Assembly (NCBI RefSeq): GCF_009602465.1
Contig: NZ_WBKP01000012.1
Span: 22,487-86,486, forward strand
Length of the DNA stretch: 64,000 bases
Origin: Cumulibacter manganitolerans
GTDB lineage: Bacteria; Actinomycetota; Actinomycetes; Mycobacteriales; Antricoccaceae
Reading direction: 5' to 3'
Shown here: positions 33,131-42,240 of the stretch, piece by piece
Layout: each line of letters begins with the position of its first letter
How positions within the stretch are numbered: the stretch's first letter is position 1
Program-made: the position numbers and the translations under genes
The notes under the pieces: model-generated
What the model was told of the DNA's origin: nothing
Database searches by the model: none
The model's input: the letters and a program-made list of their open reading frames with translations, nothing else

Positions 33131-34096
33131 TTGAGCACAGACGTCCGTAACGTGATCATCATCGGCTCCGGCCCTGCGGGCTACACCGCTGCCATCTATA
33201 CGGCCCGCGCCAACCTCCACCCATTGGTCTTCGAGGGCAGCCAGTACGGCGGCGCCCTGATGACCACGACCGAGGTCGAGAACTTTCCCGGCTTCGTCGA
33301 GGGCATCGACGGCCCGCTGCTCATGAGCAACCTACGCGGCCAGGCCGAGCGCTTCGGCGCCGACCTGCGCTCGGAGGACGTCACCGAGGTCGACCTCACG
33401 TCGTCCCCGAAGGTGGTCAAGGTGGGTGACGAGACCTATCTCGCGAACGCCGTCATCATCGCGACCGGCTCGAAGTACCGCTACATCGGCCTGCCCAACG
33501 AGGAGCGACTGCTCGGCCGCGGCGTGTCGGCGTGCGCGACGTGTGACGGGTTCTTCTTCCGCGACCAGGACATCGCCGTCGTCGGCGGCGGCGACAGCGC
33601 GATGGAGGAAGCGACCTTCCTGACCCGCTTCGCCCGGTCCGTGACGATCGTGCACCGCCGGGAGGAGTTCCGTGCCTCCCAGATCATGCTCGACCGCGCC
33701 CGGGCGAACGAGAAGATCCGCTGGGCGCTGAACGAGCGGGTCGTGGACGTCGTCGGGGACGAGAAGGTCTCCGCTCTGGAGCTCGAGAACACCCAGACCG
33801 GCGAGCGTCGGACGCTCGAGGTGGGCGGCTTGTTCGTGGCCATCGGCCACGACCCCCGCAGCGAGCTGTTCGCCGGTCAGGTCGACCTGGACGACGCCGG
33901 TTACGTGCTCGTCAAGGGGCGCTCCACCAGCACGAACCTGCAGGGGGTGTTCGCCTGCGGCGACGTGGTGGACCACACCTACCGCCAGGCCATCACGGCG
34001 GCCGGCACCGGCTGCTCGGCCGCGATCGACGCCGAGCGCTGGCTCGCGGAGCGTCCGGCCGTCGACGCGCAGCCCTCGCTGGCCGAGCGCTCGTAG
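33131..34096 (+). CDS. trxB: thioredoxin-disulfide reductase
   Basis: A 321-residue flavoenzyme that reduces thioredoxin with [15 protein letters not shown] (12-21) binds FAD, the redox-active pair is C135-A-T-C138, [13 protein letters not shown] binds NADPH, and [27 protein letters not shown] closes the FAD site. The start is TTG at 33131; an in-frame ATG 15 bases upstream is followed at once by a stop, so TTG is the only sensible choice. It lies upstream of trxA, 48 bp apart, as in mycobacterial trxB2-trxC, and is probably co-transcribed. Confidence 0.94.
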   Translation: MSTDVRNVIIIGSGPAGYTAAIYTARANLHPLVFEGSQYGGALMTTTEVENFPGFVEGIDGPLLMSNLRGQAERFGADLRSEDVTEVDLTSSPKVVKVGDETYLANAVIIATGSKYRYIGLPNEERLLGRGVSACATCDGFFFRDQDIAVVGGGDSAMEEATFLTRFARSVTIVHRREEFRASQIMLDRARANEKIRWALNERVVDVVGDEKVSALELENTQTGERRTLEVGGLFVAIGHDPRSELFAGQVDLDDAGYVLVKGRSTSTNLQGVFACGDVVDHTYRQAITAAGTGCSAAIDAERWLAERPAVDAQPSLAERS

Positions 34097-34144
34097 ATCC
34101 ACATCCATCGATATCAACGCCATCCACCTACCAGAGGAGACTCC

Positions 34145-34471
34145 ATGGCAGCCAACATCGTCACCGTCACCGAGCAGAGCTTCGCCGCAGACGTCCTGAA
34201 CAGCGATAAGCCCGTGCTCGTCGACTTCTGGGCCGAGTGGTGCGGCCCCTGCAAGATGGTCGCCCCGGTCCTCGAGGAGATCGCCGGCGAGGTGAAGGAC
34301 AAGCTGACCATCGCCAAGGTCAACATCGACGAGAACCCGCAGATCGCTCAGAACTACCAGATCATGTCCATTCCGACCATGACGGTGTTCTCCGGCGGCG
34401 AGGCCGTCAAGAGCATCGTCGGGGCGAAGCCGAAGGCGGCCATCAAGGCCGAGCTGTCGCAGTGGATCTAG
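34145..34471 (+). CDS. trxA: thioredoxin
   Basis: A 108-residue cytosolic thioredoxin with the complete fold: KPVLVDFWAEWCGPCKMVAPVLEEIA holds the W32-C-G-P-C36 active site, KVNIDENPQIAQNYQIMSIPTMTVF contains the conserved cis-Pro76 region, and GAKPKAAIKAELSQWI the C-terminal helix. It receives electrons from TrxB encoded upstream. An AGAGGAG site lies seven bases before the ATG. Confidence 0.96.
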   Translation: MAANIVTVTEQSFAADVLNSDKPVLVDFWAEWCGPCKMVAPVLEEIAGEVKDKLTIAKVNIDENPQIAQNYQIMSIPTMTVFSGGEAVKSIVGAKPKAAIKAELSQWI

Positions 34472-34589
34472 ACTGATCAACCGAAGTCCAGCCGCGGGCG
34501 CCGTCCATGGCGACGGCGCCCGCGGCATTTCCGGAGCGGTTCATCGTCACCCGTCGATGCTCGGCTCTCGGCAGCCCGCAGGAGTAGCG

Positions 34590-35693
34590 ATGATGAAGAC
34601 GATCACCCTCGGCGATCGAGGCCCCTCCGTCATCGAGGTCAGATCGATGCTGCACGCCCTCGGGCTGCTGGCCGCCGGGCCACGGCCCGATTCCCAGGAC
34701 CTCGCCTCCGAGTACGACCAGAGCTGCATGCTCGCCGTCCGGCAGTTCCAGCAGGAACGCGGTCTGGTGGCTGATGGCGCGGTCGACGTCGACACCTATC
34801 TCGAGCTCACCGGTGCGCAGTACCACCTCGGCGACCGGGTCCTGCGGATGGTGCCCGAGCGGGTTCTGCGGGGCGACGACGTGCGGCAGCTTCAACAGCA
34901 GCTCGCCGAGCTCGGCTTCCACATCGGCAACGTCGACGGAATCTTCGCCCTGCAGACGGCCGACAGCGTCCGCGCCTTCCAGAGCGACTACGGCCTGGTG
35001 GCCGACGGGGAATGTGGCCCCAAGACCACCCGCGCCCTGCGCAACCTGTTTCCGAAGGTGACCGGGGGGTCGTTGTCGCATCTGCGTTCGCGGGCCCACC
35101 GTCGCTCGTCCGGCCCCGAGCTGGTCGGGCGACACATCTACCTGGACGTCGCCAGCGGCGATGACGCGGCCGGTTTCACGTGGAACGTCGGCGAGCGGGT
35201 CCGCGACCACCTCGAGCTCCTCGGCGCCAACGCCACGCTCCTCGATACGCGGCGCCGGCCCAACAGCGCCGCCGAGCGGGCCGAGAACGCCAACGCGGTG
35301 TCCGCCGACCTCTTCGTGAGCGTGCAGGTCGCCTCGCACACCGCCGACCGCGCAGAAGGCAGCGCGACCTACTACTTCGGCTCGCCGTCCTACGTCTCCA
35401 CCGTCGGGCGCGAGATCGCCGGCCTGCTGCATCGGGAGGTCGCCGCCCGCACCCCGTTCGTCGACCTAGGCGTCTTTCCGCAGGTCGTGGAGGTCCTGCG
35501 GCTCACCCGCATGCCGGCGGTGCTGCTCGAAGTCGGGCATGTGACCAACCCAGCGGACCTGGAGCGCATGCTGATGGAGGACGTCCGTGCGTCGGTCGCG
35601 GAGGGCATCGTGGCGGCGATCCAGCGGTTCTATCTGGATGCCCCCGACGAGTACCCGACGGGCACCTGGCGAATCCCGAGTGGCGTCTTCTAG
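34590..35693 (+). CDS. cwlM: CwlM-like protein: two peptidoglycan-binding domains and a degenerate amidase domain
   Basis: A 367-residue protein without a signal peptide, so cytosolic. Two PG_binding_1 repeats (about 5-75: GDRGPSVIEVRSMLHALG; about 92-155: LRGDDVRQLQQQLAELGFHIG) precede an Amidase_3 fold (about 180-350). The zinc ligands are largely lost: the DPGHGG loop reads DVASGD and SIHAN reads SVQVAS, while the last Glu (LLEVGHVTNP) remains. Mycobacterial CwlM likewise acts as a regulator (it activates MurA) and not as a hydrolase. The start ATG at 34590 has GGAG upstream; 34593 is an alternative. It ends three bases from the convergent parB stop. Confidence 0.9.
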   Translation: MMKTITLGDRGPSVIEVRSMLHALGLLAAGPRPDSQDLASEYDQSCMLAVRQFQQERGLVADGAVDVDTYLELTGAQYHLGDRVLRMVPERVLRGDDVRQLQQQLAELGFHIGNVDGIFALQTADSVRAFQSDYGLVADGECGPKTTRALRNLFPKVTGGSLSHLRSRAHRRSSGPELVGRHIYLDVASGDDAAGFTWNVGERVRDHLELLGANATLLDTRRRPNSAAERAENANAVSADLFVSVQVASHTADRAEGSATYYFGSPSYVSTVGREIAGLLHREVAARTPFVDLGVFPQVVEVLRLTRMPAVLLEVGHVTNPADLERMLMEDVRASVAEGIVAAIQRFYLDAPDEYPTGTWRIPSGVF

Positions 35694-35696
35694 TCC

Positions 35697-37106
35697 CTAC
35701 CTCTCGCGGTCGGCACCCGGCTGCTCGCCGCCGGCGTCGCCGTCGCGCACCCTGCTGGTCGCAAGGGGCGGCGCCATCATCGAGATGATGCGCTCGAGAT
35801 CGTCCACCGACGCGAACTCCACGACGATCTTGCCCTTGCTGCGCCCGAGCTGAACCAGTGCGCGCGTGTCGAAGTGGTCGGAAAGGCGTTCCGCGAGAGC
35901 GCTCAACGCCGGGGCAGTCACCGTTCGGCGGCGAGACGAGCGGCGCGTCGGCTCGCCCTGCGAGGCGTGCAGGGACACCGCCTCCTCGGTTGCCCGCACC
36001 GAAAGGCCCTCGGCGACGATCCGGTTGGCCAGCGCCTCCTGGGCGTCCGAATCCTCCAACGACAGCAGCGCTCGGGCGTGCGACCCCGACAGCACGCCGG
36101 CTGCGACCCGATTCTGCACCCGCGTCGGGAGCTTCAGCAGCCGGATCGTGTTGGAGATGACCGGACGGCTGCGCTTGATCCGCTGCGCGAGCTCCTCGTG
36201 GGTCACCCCGAACTCGTCGATCAGCTGCTGGTAGGCCGCGGCCTCCTCCAAGGGGTGCAGCTGTACGCGATGGATGTTCTCCAGCAGCGCATCGCGCAGC
36301 ATGGCGTCGTCGTCCGTCTGGCGGACGATCACCGGAATCCGGTCCACCCCGGCGAGCCGGGCGGCGCGCAGTCGTCGCTCGCCCATGATCAGCTCGAAGC
36401 CGTCGCCGGCCTCGCGGACCACGATCGGCTGCAGGAGCCCGAACTCCTTGATGGATTCGGACAGCTCGCCCAGCTCGTCGTCATCGAAGACCTGCCGGGG
36501 GTTCTTCGGGTTGGCGGAGATCCGAGAGGGGTCCAGCTCGAGCAGCACCGCAGCCGGCTCGCCGGGGCTGGTTTCACGTGAAACGTCGTCCGGCGCGACC
36601 GACGGGGGTCGGTGGCCGGGGCCGTCCGATGATGAGTCCTTCGCCGTCGCGGCAGCGGGCTCTTCGTCTGGTTCGGCAGCGCCCACAACGCCGGCTGGGG
36701 CGGAAGCGGCCACGCCGTCCGGTACCGGGATGCCGTCCCCTTGCCCCTCCACGGGGCCGGACAGCGGCGAGTTGTCCACATCCTCGTCCACAGCCGCAGA
36801 CGACGTCCGTTCCGTCGCGGCGCTCGCCGCGGAGCGGGTGTCGTCGTCGGGTGCAGGCTCCTGACCTGGGCCTTCTGCGGGCGAGCCGCTATCCGGTCGG
36901 TCGGCTCGGGCGCTCAGCACGTCGTCCACGAGCTGCTGCTTCGTCTCGTCATCCACAACAGGAGGGTTGTCCAGGGCCGACCAGAAGTGTCCCTTGCCGG
37001 AGGAGGAGCCGGGTAGCGGCGCCGAGGGGATCAACGCGCCGAGGCCACGTCCCAGCCCGCCCCTGCGGGTCGGCTGCTCGGGCTTCCGGTCGGGCGCGTC
37101 AGACAT
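35697..37106 (-). CDS. parB: chromosome partitioning protein ParB
   Basis: A 469-residue CTP-dependent DNA clamp that loads at parS. The N-terminal [12 protein letters not shown] motif (16-27) for ParA contact is followed by a 150-residue low-complexity acidic linker (30-185), then the CTPase core ([20 protein letters not shown] at 242-245) and the helix-turn-helix ([26 protein letters not shown]), and a C-terminal dimer domain ([18 protein letters not shown]). It is longer than the usual 300-350 residues because of the linker, whose VSRET peptide (175-179) is encoded by a parS site. The ATG at 37106 has GGAGA upstream. Confidence 0.95.
   Translation of the reverse strand: MSDAPDRKPEQPTRRGGLGRGLGALIPSAPLPGSSSGKGHFWSALDNPPVVDDETKQQLVDDVLSARADRPDSGSPAEGPGQEPAPDDDTRSAASAATERTSSAAVDEDVDNSPLSGPVEGQGDGIPVPDGVAASAPAGVVGAAEPDEEPAAATAKDSSSDGPGHRPPSVAPDDVSRETSPGEPAAVLLELDPSRISANPKNPRQVFDDDELGELSESIKEFGLLQPIVVREAGDGFELIMGERRLRAARLAGVDRIPVIVRQTDDDAMLRDALLENIHRVQLHPLEEAAAYQQLIDEFGVTHEELAQRIKRSRPVISNTIRLLKLPTRVQNRVAAGVLSGSHARALLSLEDSDAQEALANRIVAEGLSVRATEEAVSLHASQGEPTRRSSRRRTVTAPALSALAERLSDHFDTRALVQLGRSKGKIVVEFASVDDLERIISMMAPPLATSRVRDGDAGGEQPGADRER
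36571..36584. promoter_or_regulatory. parS site 1 (inside parB)
   Basis: A perfect 14-bp parS core GTTTCACGTGAAAC, the ParB-binding palindrome conserved across bacteria. It lies in the parB linker and is read there as Val-Ser-Arg-Glu-Thr. Confidence 0.95.
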
Positions 37107-37124
37107 CGGCTCTCCGTTCAATCG

Positions 37125-37138
37125 GTTTCACGTGAAAC
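37125..37138. promoter_or_regulatory. parS site 2 (parA-parB intergenic)
   Basis: Perfect GTTTCACGTGAAAC in the 50-bp gap between the parA stop and the parB start, placed so that ParB binding could also affect parB expression. Confidence 0.95.
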
Positions 37139-37156
37139 GTTGGTGCGGGTGGCATC

Positions 37157-38608
37157 CTACTGCCTCGCGGAGAGCTCGCGAGCCGCGGCCGCGTAGGCGA
37201 CGGCGCCGCGGGAGTCGCCGTCGTAGCTCATCACCGACATCCCATAGCTGGGCGCCTCGCTGACCTTGACGCTGCGCGGGATGATGGTGCGCATGACCGT
37301 GTCGCCGAAGTGGGCACGGACCTCGTCGACCACCTGCCCGGCGAGCTTGGTACGGGCGTCGAACATCGTCAGCAGCATGGTGGACACGTGCAGCGCGGGG
37401 TTGAGATAGCCCTTGATCAGCTCGACGGTCTCGAGCAGCTGACCGAGCCCTTCGAGGGCGTAGTACTCGCACTGGACGGGTATCAGCACCTCCGCCGCCG
37501 CGGCCAGCGCGTTCACCGTGAGCAGCCCGAGGGACGGCGGGCAGTCGATGAAGACGTAGTCGTAGCGATCATCGTCGACATGGGCAGCCAGGTAGTTCGT
37601 GATCGCCTGTCGCAGACGGAACTCGCGGCCCACCATCACACCGGCGAGCTCCACCTCCGCACCGGCGAGATCGCTCGTCGCCGGAACGCAGAAGAGCCGG
37701 CCGTCCGGCACGCCCGGGGCGGAGACGGCCTGAGCGGCCTTCTCGAGGGGGAGCTTGTCGACGATCACGTCGTAGGTGGACGGTGTGCCCTGTGGATGGT
37801 CGATGCTGAATCCGGTGCTGGCATTGCCCTGCGGATCCAAGTCGATGACGAGGACCTTCAGACCGGCCATGGCCAGGGCGGCCGCGAGGTTGACCGTGGT
37901 CGTCGTCTTGCCCACGCCGCCCTTCTGGTTCGAGACGGTCATCACGCGCGGCGTCTCGGGGCGCTGGAGGTGCGGGATCTGTGCCGTGGCGGCCTCCGGT
38001 TCGAGCGCTGACGGAGGGGGCGCCGCGACGTCGGGGTCCCCGGAGCCGACGTTCATGGGTGCGCCGTCCTCCTCGGGCGCGAGCCGCACTGTCTCGCGCG
38101 CCGGCGTCGTCGTCACCGCAGGGCGCGCCACGGACGGCTCCGCAGCGGCGGCGGGTCGGTCGAGCGTCGCCGCGGCTGTCGTTTCACGTGAAACACCGTT
38201 CCGGGAGGGGGCTCCGCCGCCCGTCGTCGGAGCTGGCGAGAGCGGCGCGGAGGCGGTGCGCGCCACCGCCGGCAGCCCGTCGGTGTCACTTGTGGTTTCA
38301 CGTGAAACGCGACGGTCGTGACGCGGCGGGATAGAGGGGGAGCCGGCGGAAGCCGACGAGCGTGGCACGTCGGTCGTACGCTCGCCGCTCGTTTCACGTG
38401 AAACGTCGCCGATGTCGTTGCGACGGTCCTCCGACACCCGATCAGCCGACGGAGTCGGCGACGCGTAGTCTGCACCCACCGGCCGGCTGGTTTCACGTGA
38501 AACCAGGGCAACGGCTTCCGGATTCCACCCCAGGCCGGTCGCCGACTCCTTGTGCTCGACCGGCCGCCGCTTACGGGGCCATCCCAGCTTCGACGACGTG
38601 AAGCTCAC
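37157..38608 (-). CDS. parA: chromosome partitioning ATPase ParA (long N-terminal extension)
   Basis: A 483-residue ParA/Soj ATPase. The conserved domain starts at about residue 221: deviant Walker A KGGVGKTT (229-236), VIDLDPQGNASTGF, FIDCPPSLGLLTVNAL, and the LLTMFDARTKLAGQVVDEVR region. The first 220 residues are disordered and Pro/Ala/Ser-rich and contain four VSRET peptides (36-40, 69-73, 101-105, 139-143), each encoded by a parS palindrome. The GTG start at 38608 has GGAGGA upstream and overlaps the rsmG stop (GTGA). ParA-ATP on the nucleoid, with ParB on parS, segregates the origin; in actinobacteria ParA also contacts polar proteins. Confidence 0.95.
   Translation of the reverse strand: MSFTSSKLGWPRKRRPVEHKESATGLGWNPEAVALVSRETSRPVGADYASPTPSADRVSEDRRNDIGDVSRETSGERTTDVPRSSASAGSPSIPPRHDRRVSRETTSDTDGLPAVARTASAPLSPAPTTGGGAPSRNGVSRETTAAATLDRPAAAAEPSVARPAVTTTPARETVRLAPEEDGAPMNVGSGDPDVAAPPPSALEPEAATAQIPHLQRPETPRVMTVSNQKGGVGKTTTTVNLAAALAMAGLKVLVIDLDPQGNASTGFSIDHPQGTPSTYDVIVDKLPLEKAAQAVSAPGVPDGRLFCVPATSDLAGAEVELAGVMVGREFRLRQAITNYLAAHVDDDRYDYVFIDCPPSLGLLTVNALAAAAEVLIPVQCEYYALEGLGQLLETVELIKGYLNPALHVSTMLLTMFDARTKLAGQVVDEVRAHFGDTVMRTIIPRSVKVSEAPSYGMSVMSYDGDSRGAVAYAAAARELSARQ
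38181..38194. promoter_or_regulatory. parS site 3 (inside parA)
   Basis: Perfect GTTTCACGTGAAAC, in frame with parA and encoding VSRET at residues 139-143. Confidence 0.95.
38295..38308. promoter_or_regulatory. parS site 4 (inside parA)
   Basis: Perfect GTTTCACGTGAAAC, 114 bp from site 3, encoding VSRET at ParA residues 101-105. Confidence 0.95.
38391..38404. promoter_or_regulatory. parS site 5 (inside parA)
   Basis: Perfect GTTTCACGTGAAAC, 96 bp from site 4, encoding VSRET at ParA residues 69-73. Confidence 0.95.
38490..38503. promoter_or_regulatory. parS site 6 (inside parA)
   Basis: Perfect GTTTCACGTGAAAC, 99 bp from site 5, encoding VSRET at ParA residues 36-40; extended symmetry TGGTTTC/GAAACCA. 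Confidence 0.95.
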
Positions 38609-39261
38609 CGTATCCTCCGGCTCGATCGGGGTTGGGCGGCGAGCACCCGCGCGGAATGCACGCCATCGGGACTGGCCAGGTCCAGGATATCGAAGCCGGT
38701 CACCAGGGCTCGCTGGCGCGGGCTCAGCTCGCCGATCTCGCGCTCCACCGAACGGCCCTTCATCGCGGCGATGAAGCCGTCGGGGTTCGTCAACGGGACA
38801 CACCATTCCAGCAGCCGCCCCAATGGGGCAACCGCCCGCGACGTAACGACCGCATAGCGGCCGATCTCACGCGGGGACGATGGTTCACCGGCGCGGGCGC
38901 GAACCACCCGTACGTTCTCCAGGCCCAGGTCCGTCACGATCTCACGCAGGTAGTCGGTACGGCGCTGCAGCGGATCGACTAGCGTCACCAGGAGATCGGG
39001 GCGCGCGATCGCGAGCGGGATGCCGGGCAGCCCGCCACCGCTTCCGACGTCGCACACGGTGGCGCCCGACGGCAGGATTCGGACCGGCAGAAACGCCAGC
39101 AACGCGCTGTTGATGATGTGGCGATCCCACAGCACCGGCAGCTCCCGGGGACCGTTGAGCCCGCGGATCGGGCCGGCCTCGGACAGCGAGGCGTGGAAGC
39201 GCTCGGCGAGCGGGAGCCGCTCACCGAAGATGGCGGCCGCCGACGCTGGCGTCGGCTGCAT
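38605..39261 (-). CDS. rsmG: 16S rRNA (guanine(527)-N(7))-methyltransferase RsmG
   Basis: A 218-residue SAM methyltransferase that modifies G527 of 16S rRNA (formerly GidB). ELPVLWDRHIINSALL precedes the SAM-binding loop VCDVGSGGGLPGIPLAIARP; TLVDPLQRRTDYLREIVTDLGLENVRVVRARAGE covers motifs II-III, and YAVVTSRAVAPLGRLLEWCVPL motif IV. Its loss is known to give low-level streptomycin resistance in other bacteria. It lies between jag and parA, with its TGA overlapping the parA start and only two bases from the jag stop. Confidence 0.95.
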   Translation of the reverse strand: MQPTPASAAAIFGERLPLAERFHASLSEAGPIRGLNGPRELPVLWDRHIINSALLAFLPVRILPSGATVCDVGSGGGLPGIPLAIARPDLLVTLVDPLQRRTDYLREIVTDLGLENVRVVRARAGEPSSPREIGRYAVVTSRAVAPLGRLLEWCVPLTNPDGFIAAMKGRSVEREIGELSPRQRALVTGFDILDLASPDGVHSARVLAAQPRSSRRIR

Positions 39262-39263
39262 GC

Positions 39264-39767
39264 CTACGAGGCGCGGCGGATGACGACGCGGCGGTTGGGC
39301 TCCTCGCCGGTCGACTCGCTGAGCACGTCGTCCTCGGCAGCGACGACGTCGTGCACGACCTTGCGCTCGAACGGGTTCATCGGCGACAGCCGGCGCTCCT
39401 CGCCGGTCTCCCGCACGTCCGCGATCGCCGACGTCGCGAGCTTCGTCAGGCGGTCACGCTCACCGGCTCGGTAGCCGTCGATGTCCAGCATCAGCCGGCT
39501 GCGGACGCCGGTGCGCGCGGTGACGGCGAGGCGCGTCAGCTCCTGCAGCGCGTCGAGCGTCTGGCCCTTGTGGCCGACGAGATGCTGGAGGTCACCGCCG
39601 TCCACCGCGACGACCGCGCGGGACCCCTCCACGTCGAGATCGATGTCGCCATCCAGGTCGAGGATGTCGAGCAGCCGCTCGAGGTAGTCCCCGGCGATGT
39701 CGCCCTCCACCACCAAAGGGTCGTCGTTGTCCAGGTCGTCCTGCTCCGCGTGCTGGGCTTCAGTCAT
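39264..39767 (-). CDS. Jag/KhpB family RNA-binding protein (KH and R3H domains)
   Basis: A 167-residue RNA-binding protein. The KH domain has the GxxG-type loop LVGHKGQTLDALQELTRLAV and the C-terminal R3H domain reads LSPMNPFERKVVHDVVA through STGEEPNRRVVIRR. It lacks the extra Jag-N domain of firmicutes. KhpB proteins act with KhpA in post-transcriptional control of cell elongation and division. It follows yidC in the conserved origin operon with a 48-bp gap. Confidence 0.92.
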   Translation of the reverse strand: MTEAQHAEQDDLDNDDPLVVEGDIAGDYLERLLDILDLDGDIDLDVEGSRAVVAVDGGDLQHLVGHKGQTLDALQELTRLAVTARTGVRSRLMLDIDGYRAGERDRLTKLATSAIADVRETGEERRLSPMNPFERKVVHDVVAAEDDVLSESTGEEPNRRVVIRRAS

Positions 39768-39815
39768 TGGTGCTGCCTTTCGGACGGCGTCGTAGTACTG
39801 CTTGCAGATGGGTGA

Positions 39816-40868
39816 TCAGCGCTTCTTGCGCTTGGCCGGTGGGCGACCGGCGGGCCGAGCGCCGGGCGCCGGCTTGGCTGCGGCCGACGGTCGCGCGGCG
39901 GTGTCGGCCGGCTTGTCGTCGGCAATCGGCACCGGCTCGGCCTCAGCGTCCGGCTCCGCTGCCCCGGCGGGCTTCACGATCTTCGTCTTGGCCGGCTTCG
40001 CGCCCGGACGGGGTGCCAGCTTGCTGCGGTCGACGTCCGCCTTGGCCGCCGCGGCCCGCGCCCCGGGGGCGGGCATCCGCTTGAGCACCCAGAACTGCTG
40101 GCCGATCGTCCAGAGGTTGTTGAAGAACCAGTAGAGCAGCACACCGAGCGGGAAGAAGGTGCCCGAGACGAGCAGGCCGAGCGGCGCGCCGTACAGCATG
40201 AGCTTCTGGACGAGCTCCATCTGCGAGGCCTGCGGGTTGTCGGCCAGCGCCGCGTTCTGCGCCTTGGTGCGCTTCATGATCTGCTTGGTGGTGATGAACT
40301 GTGTGATCGCCATCACAACGATCAGCACGCCGGTGACCATCTTGATGGTCGTCGACGTCGTACCCGTCGCGTCGATGATCTTCTGCAGCTTGACGCCGCT
40401 CATCGTGAAGAACGACGAGATCGGCGCGCCGAAGACCTGCGCCGTCGCAGCGTTCTGCGTCAGCGCGGAGTCCCAGGAGTACAGCCCCGGCTTTCCGGGC
40501 TCGAGGCGACGCAGCACGTGCAGGAGGGCGATGAACACCGGCGCCTGGATGATCATCGGCATGCAGCCGGCCAGCGGATTCACGCCGCGTTCCTTCTGCA
40601 GCTTCATCATCGCCTCGGACATGCCCTGGCGATCCGAGCCGTACTCCGCGCGGAGCTTCGAGATCTCCGGCTGCAGCTCCTGCATGGCGCGCTGGCTCTT
40701 GATCATCTTCACGAACAGCGGGAACAGCAGGATCCGCACCGTGAAGACGAGGAACATGATCGCCAGAACCCACGAGGCGCCGCTGTGGCTGCCGAATACA
40801 CCACCCCAGAGCTGGTGCCAGAGCTTCAGCACCCAGGCGATCGGGTAGTAGAGGAAATCGAGGTTCAT
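39816..40868 (-). CDS. yidC: membrane protein insertase YidC
   Basis: A 350-residue Oxa1/YidC insertase with five to six hydrophobic helices. It starts [21 protein letters not shown], the usual actinobacterial start, followed by the conserved Arg-containing helix [20 protein letters not shown] and [20 protein letters not shown]. The C-terminal 80 residues are a basic Pro/Ala/Lys tail ([22 protein letters not shown] ending AKRKKR) typical of ribosome-binding YidC tails. The ATG overlaps the yidD stop (ATGA), and GGAGA lies upstream. Confidence 0.95.
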   Translation of the reverse strand: MNLDFLYYPIAWVLKLWHQLWGGVFGSHSGASWVLAIMFLVFTVRILLFPLFVKMIKSQRAMQELQPEISKLRAEYGSDRQGMSEAMMKLQKERGVNPLAGCMPMIIQAPVFIALLHVLRRLEPGKPGLYSWDSALTQNAATAQVFGAPISSFFTMSGVKLQKIIDATGTTSTTIKMVTGVLIVVMAITQFITTKQIMKRTKAQNAALADNPQASQMELVQKLMLYGAPLGLLVSGTFFPLGVLLYWFFNNLWTIGQQFWVLKRMPAPGARAAAAKADVDRSKLAPRPGAKPAKTKIVKPAGAAEPDAEAEPVPIADDKPADTAARPSAAAKPAPGARPAGRPPAKRKKR

Positions 40869-41131
40869 GACTCTCCGTTGTCGCGGATGCGCGCGTCGGT
40901 GGTGGTTCGGCGGGGGCGTACCGGATCGTAGCCGCCAGGATGCCAGGGGCCGCACTTGAGCAACCGCCAGACGGCGTACCCGGTTCCCCGGAGGGCTCCG
41001 TGCATCTGGACCGCCTCGAGCGCATACTGGCTGCACGTGGGATAGAACCGGCAGCTCGGTGGCAGCAGTGGCGAGATCGCCCGCTGGTAGAAGCGGATGG
41101 CGGCGATCGCCAGCCGGCCGACCGGGGTCAT
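40865..41131 (-). CDS. yidD: membrane protein insertion efficiency factor YidD
   Basis: An 88-residue protein with the complete YidD signature: [32 protein letters not shown], then [16 protein letters not shown]. It has an amphipathic N-terminal helix that binds the inner face of the membrane and aids YidC. It is the standard gene between rnpA and yidC; both junctions are ATGA overlaps. Confidence 0.95.
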   Translation of the reverse strand: MTPVGRLAIAAIRFYQRAISPLLPPSCRFYPTCSQYALEAVQMHGALRGTGYAVWRLLKCGPWHPGGYDPVRPRRTTTDARIRDNGES

Positions 41132-41475
41132 GACCGAGCCTGCGTCAACGCCTTGCTGGTCGTGAAGGCCAGCGCGCTGCCGCGCAGCTCCGCGTACGGC
41201 GTCCGTGCCGCAGCGGGCAGCGCCCGGACGACGAGCCGCGCACCCGCCGGGAGCTCTGGATAGATCTCCCGGCAGACGCTGCGCAGACGACGTGTCACTC
41301 GGTGCCGGACGACGGAGCCGCCGACCGCCTTGGACACGATGAAGCCGCAGCGCCGCTCCGAATCCGGCGCGATGCCGAGATGGAAGACCAGCGCGCCGTG
41401 CGTGAACCTGCGTCCACGACGCATCGCGACGGTGAAGTCGTCGCCGCCGCGCATGCGTTGCTCGGAGGACAGCAC
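41128..41475 (-). CDS. rnpA: ribonuclease P protein component
   Basis: A 115-residue basic protein subunit of RNase [35 protein letters not shown] at the N-terminus and the RNR-type motif [24 protein letters not shown] with [17 protein letters not shown] are all present, although the usual RNRxKR core appears as VRHRVTRR. The GTG at 41475 gives the family-typical N-terminus; the frame is open much further upstream but that region overlaps rpmH. It is followed by yidD with an ATGA overlap. Confidence 0.92.
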   Translation of the reverse strand: MLSSEQRMRGGDDFTVAMRRGRRFTHGALVFHLGIAPDSERRCGFIVSKAVGGSVVRHRVTRRLRSVCREIYPELPAGARLVVRALPAAARTPYAELRGSALAFTTSKALTQARS

Positions 41476-41507
41476 CCGTCGCCGGCTGGGTCGCTCGAGA
41501 TCGGCGG

Positions 41508-41645
41508 TTACGCCGACAGGCTGGCGCGACCCTTGCGGCGGCGGCCGGACAGGATCGCGCGACCCGCGCGGGTGCGCATCCGCAGGCGGAAGCCGTGGGT
41601 CTTGGCGCGACGACGGTTGTTGGGCTGGAACGTCCGCTTGCTCAC
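41508..41645 (-). CDS. rpmH: 50S ribosomal protein L34
   Basis: A 45-residue ribosomal protein. It starts with GTG and reads [19 protein letters not shown] and continues [20 protein letters not shown] before RASLSA and TAA, the L34 consensus over its full length. GGAG lies about nine bases upstream. It is the first gene of the leftward origin operon (rpmH-rnpA-yidD-yidC-jag-rsmG-parA-parB). Confidence 0.97.
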   Translation of the reverse strand: MSKRTFQPNNRRRAKTHGFRLRMRTRAGRAILSGRRRKGRASLSA

Positions 41646-42240
41646 TGCGGGCTCTCCTTATGACGGTCGGTGTCCGCGAGGGACAGGGCTCGAGAGCCCG
41701 ATGGAAGATCAGCTGATGGTGCGCGGCCTGCGCCGCACGGGGACCCGCCACCACGACCGTCCGCGCGGCGAGAAGGTGCCGAGGCACCGGCCCGCGGGAA
41801 GATACAGGCGACAGGTGTCGCGTTGCTGCGACCTTTCTACGGTACGGACCCGGCTGCACGGGGTCAAACATCGACCGCCGAATGTTGCCAGAGCCACCCT
41901 GCCGCCGAGAACCGCAGATCGTGACATGGCGCGGCGGCTCATCCAGGGTAGCGACACGCCGACGGCGGCGAATTTGTGACTGTTTATCGCCGTTCAACTT
42001 GTGAGCGATCCACGCGAGGGTTTAACCTGGCCTTCGCCTCCATGGTCAGGCCACGAGCCGTGCATCGCCTCCCGCTTGTGAATTCTCCTGGGGACAGGTA
42101 TATCGTCGTCCTCTGTGGATATGCCTGTGGGTAACCGTAAAACCACCCTGTGACCTCGGCTTTTCCGTTTCGCGTATCCACAGCGGTGGCAGCGCTCGGT
42201 GTGCCGGAGTTATCCACACGGGCGCGGAAAGGGTTTATGC
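41646..42240. other. oriC: rpmH-dnaA intergenic region with DnaA boxes (origin part 1)
   Basis: 595 bp without a convincing gene; it contains divergent promoters for rpmH and dnaA. DnaA-box matches cluster near dnaA: TGTGGATAT (42114-42122), TGTGGGTAA (42126-42134), GTATCCACA (42174-42182) and a perfect TTATCCACA (42210-42218). Local GC drops at about 41975-42015 and 42090-42170. The small open frames seen here have no codon bias. Confidence 0.75.

Noticed and set aside
41984..42217. 77-codon minus-strand open frame in the rpmH-dnaA gap
   Set aside because: It crosses the DnaA boxes, has no ribosome-binding site and no codon bias.
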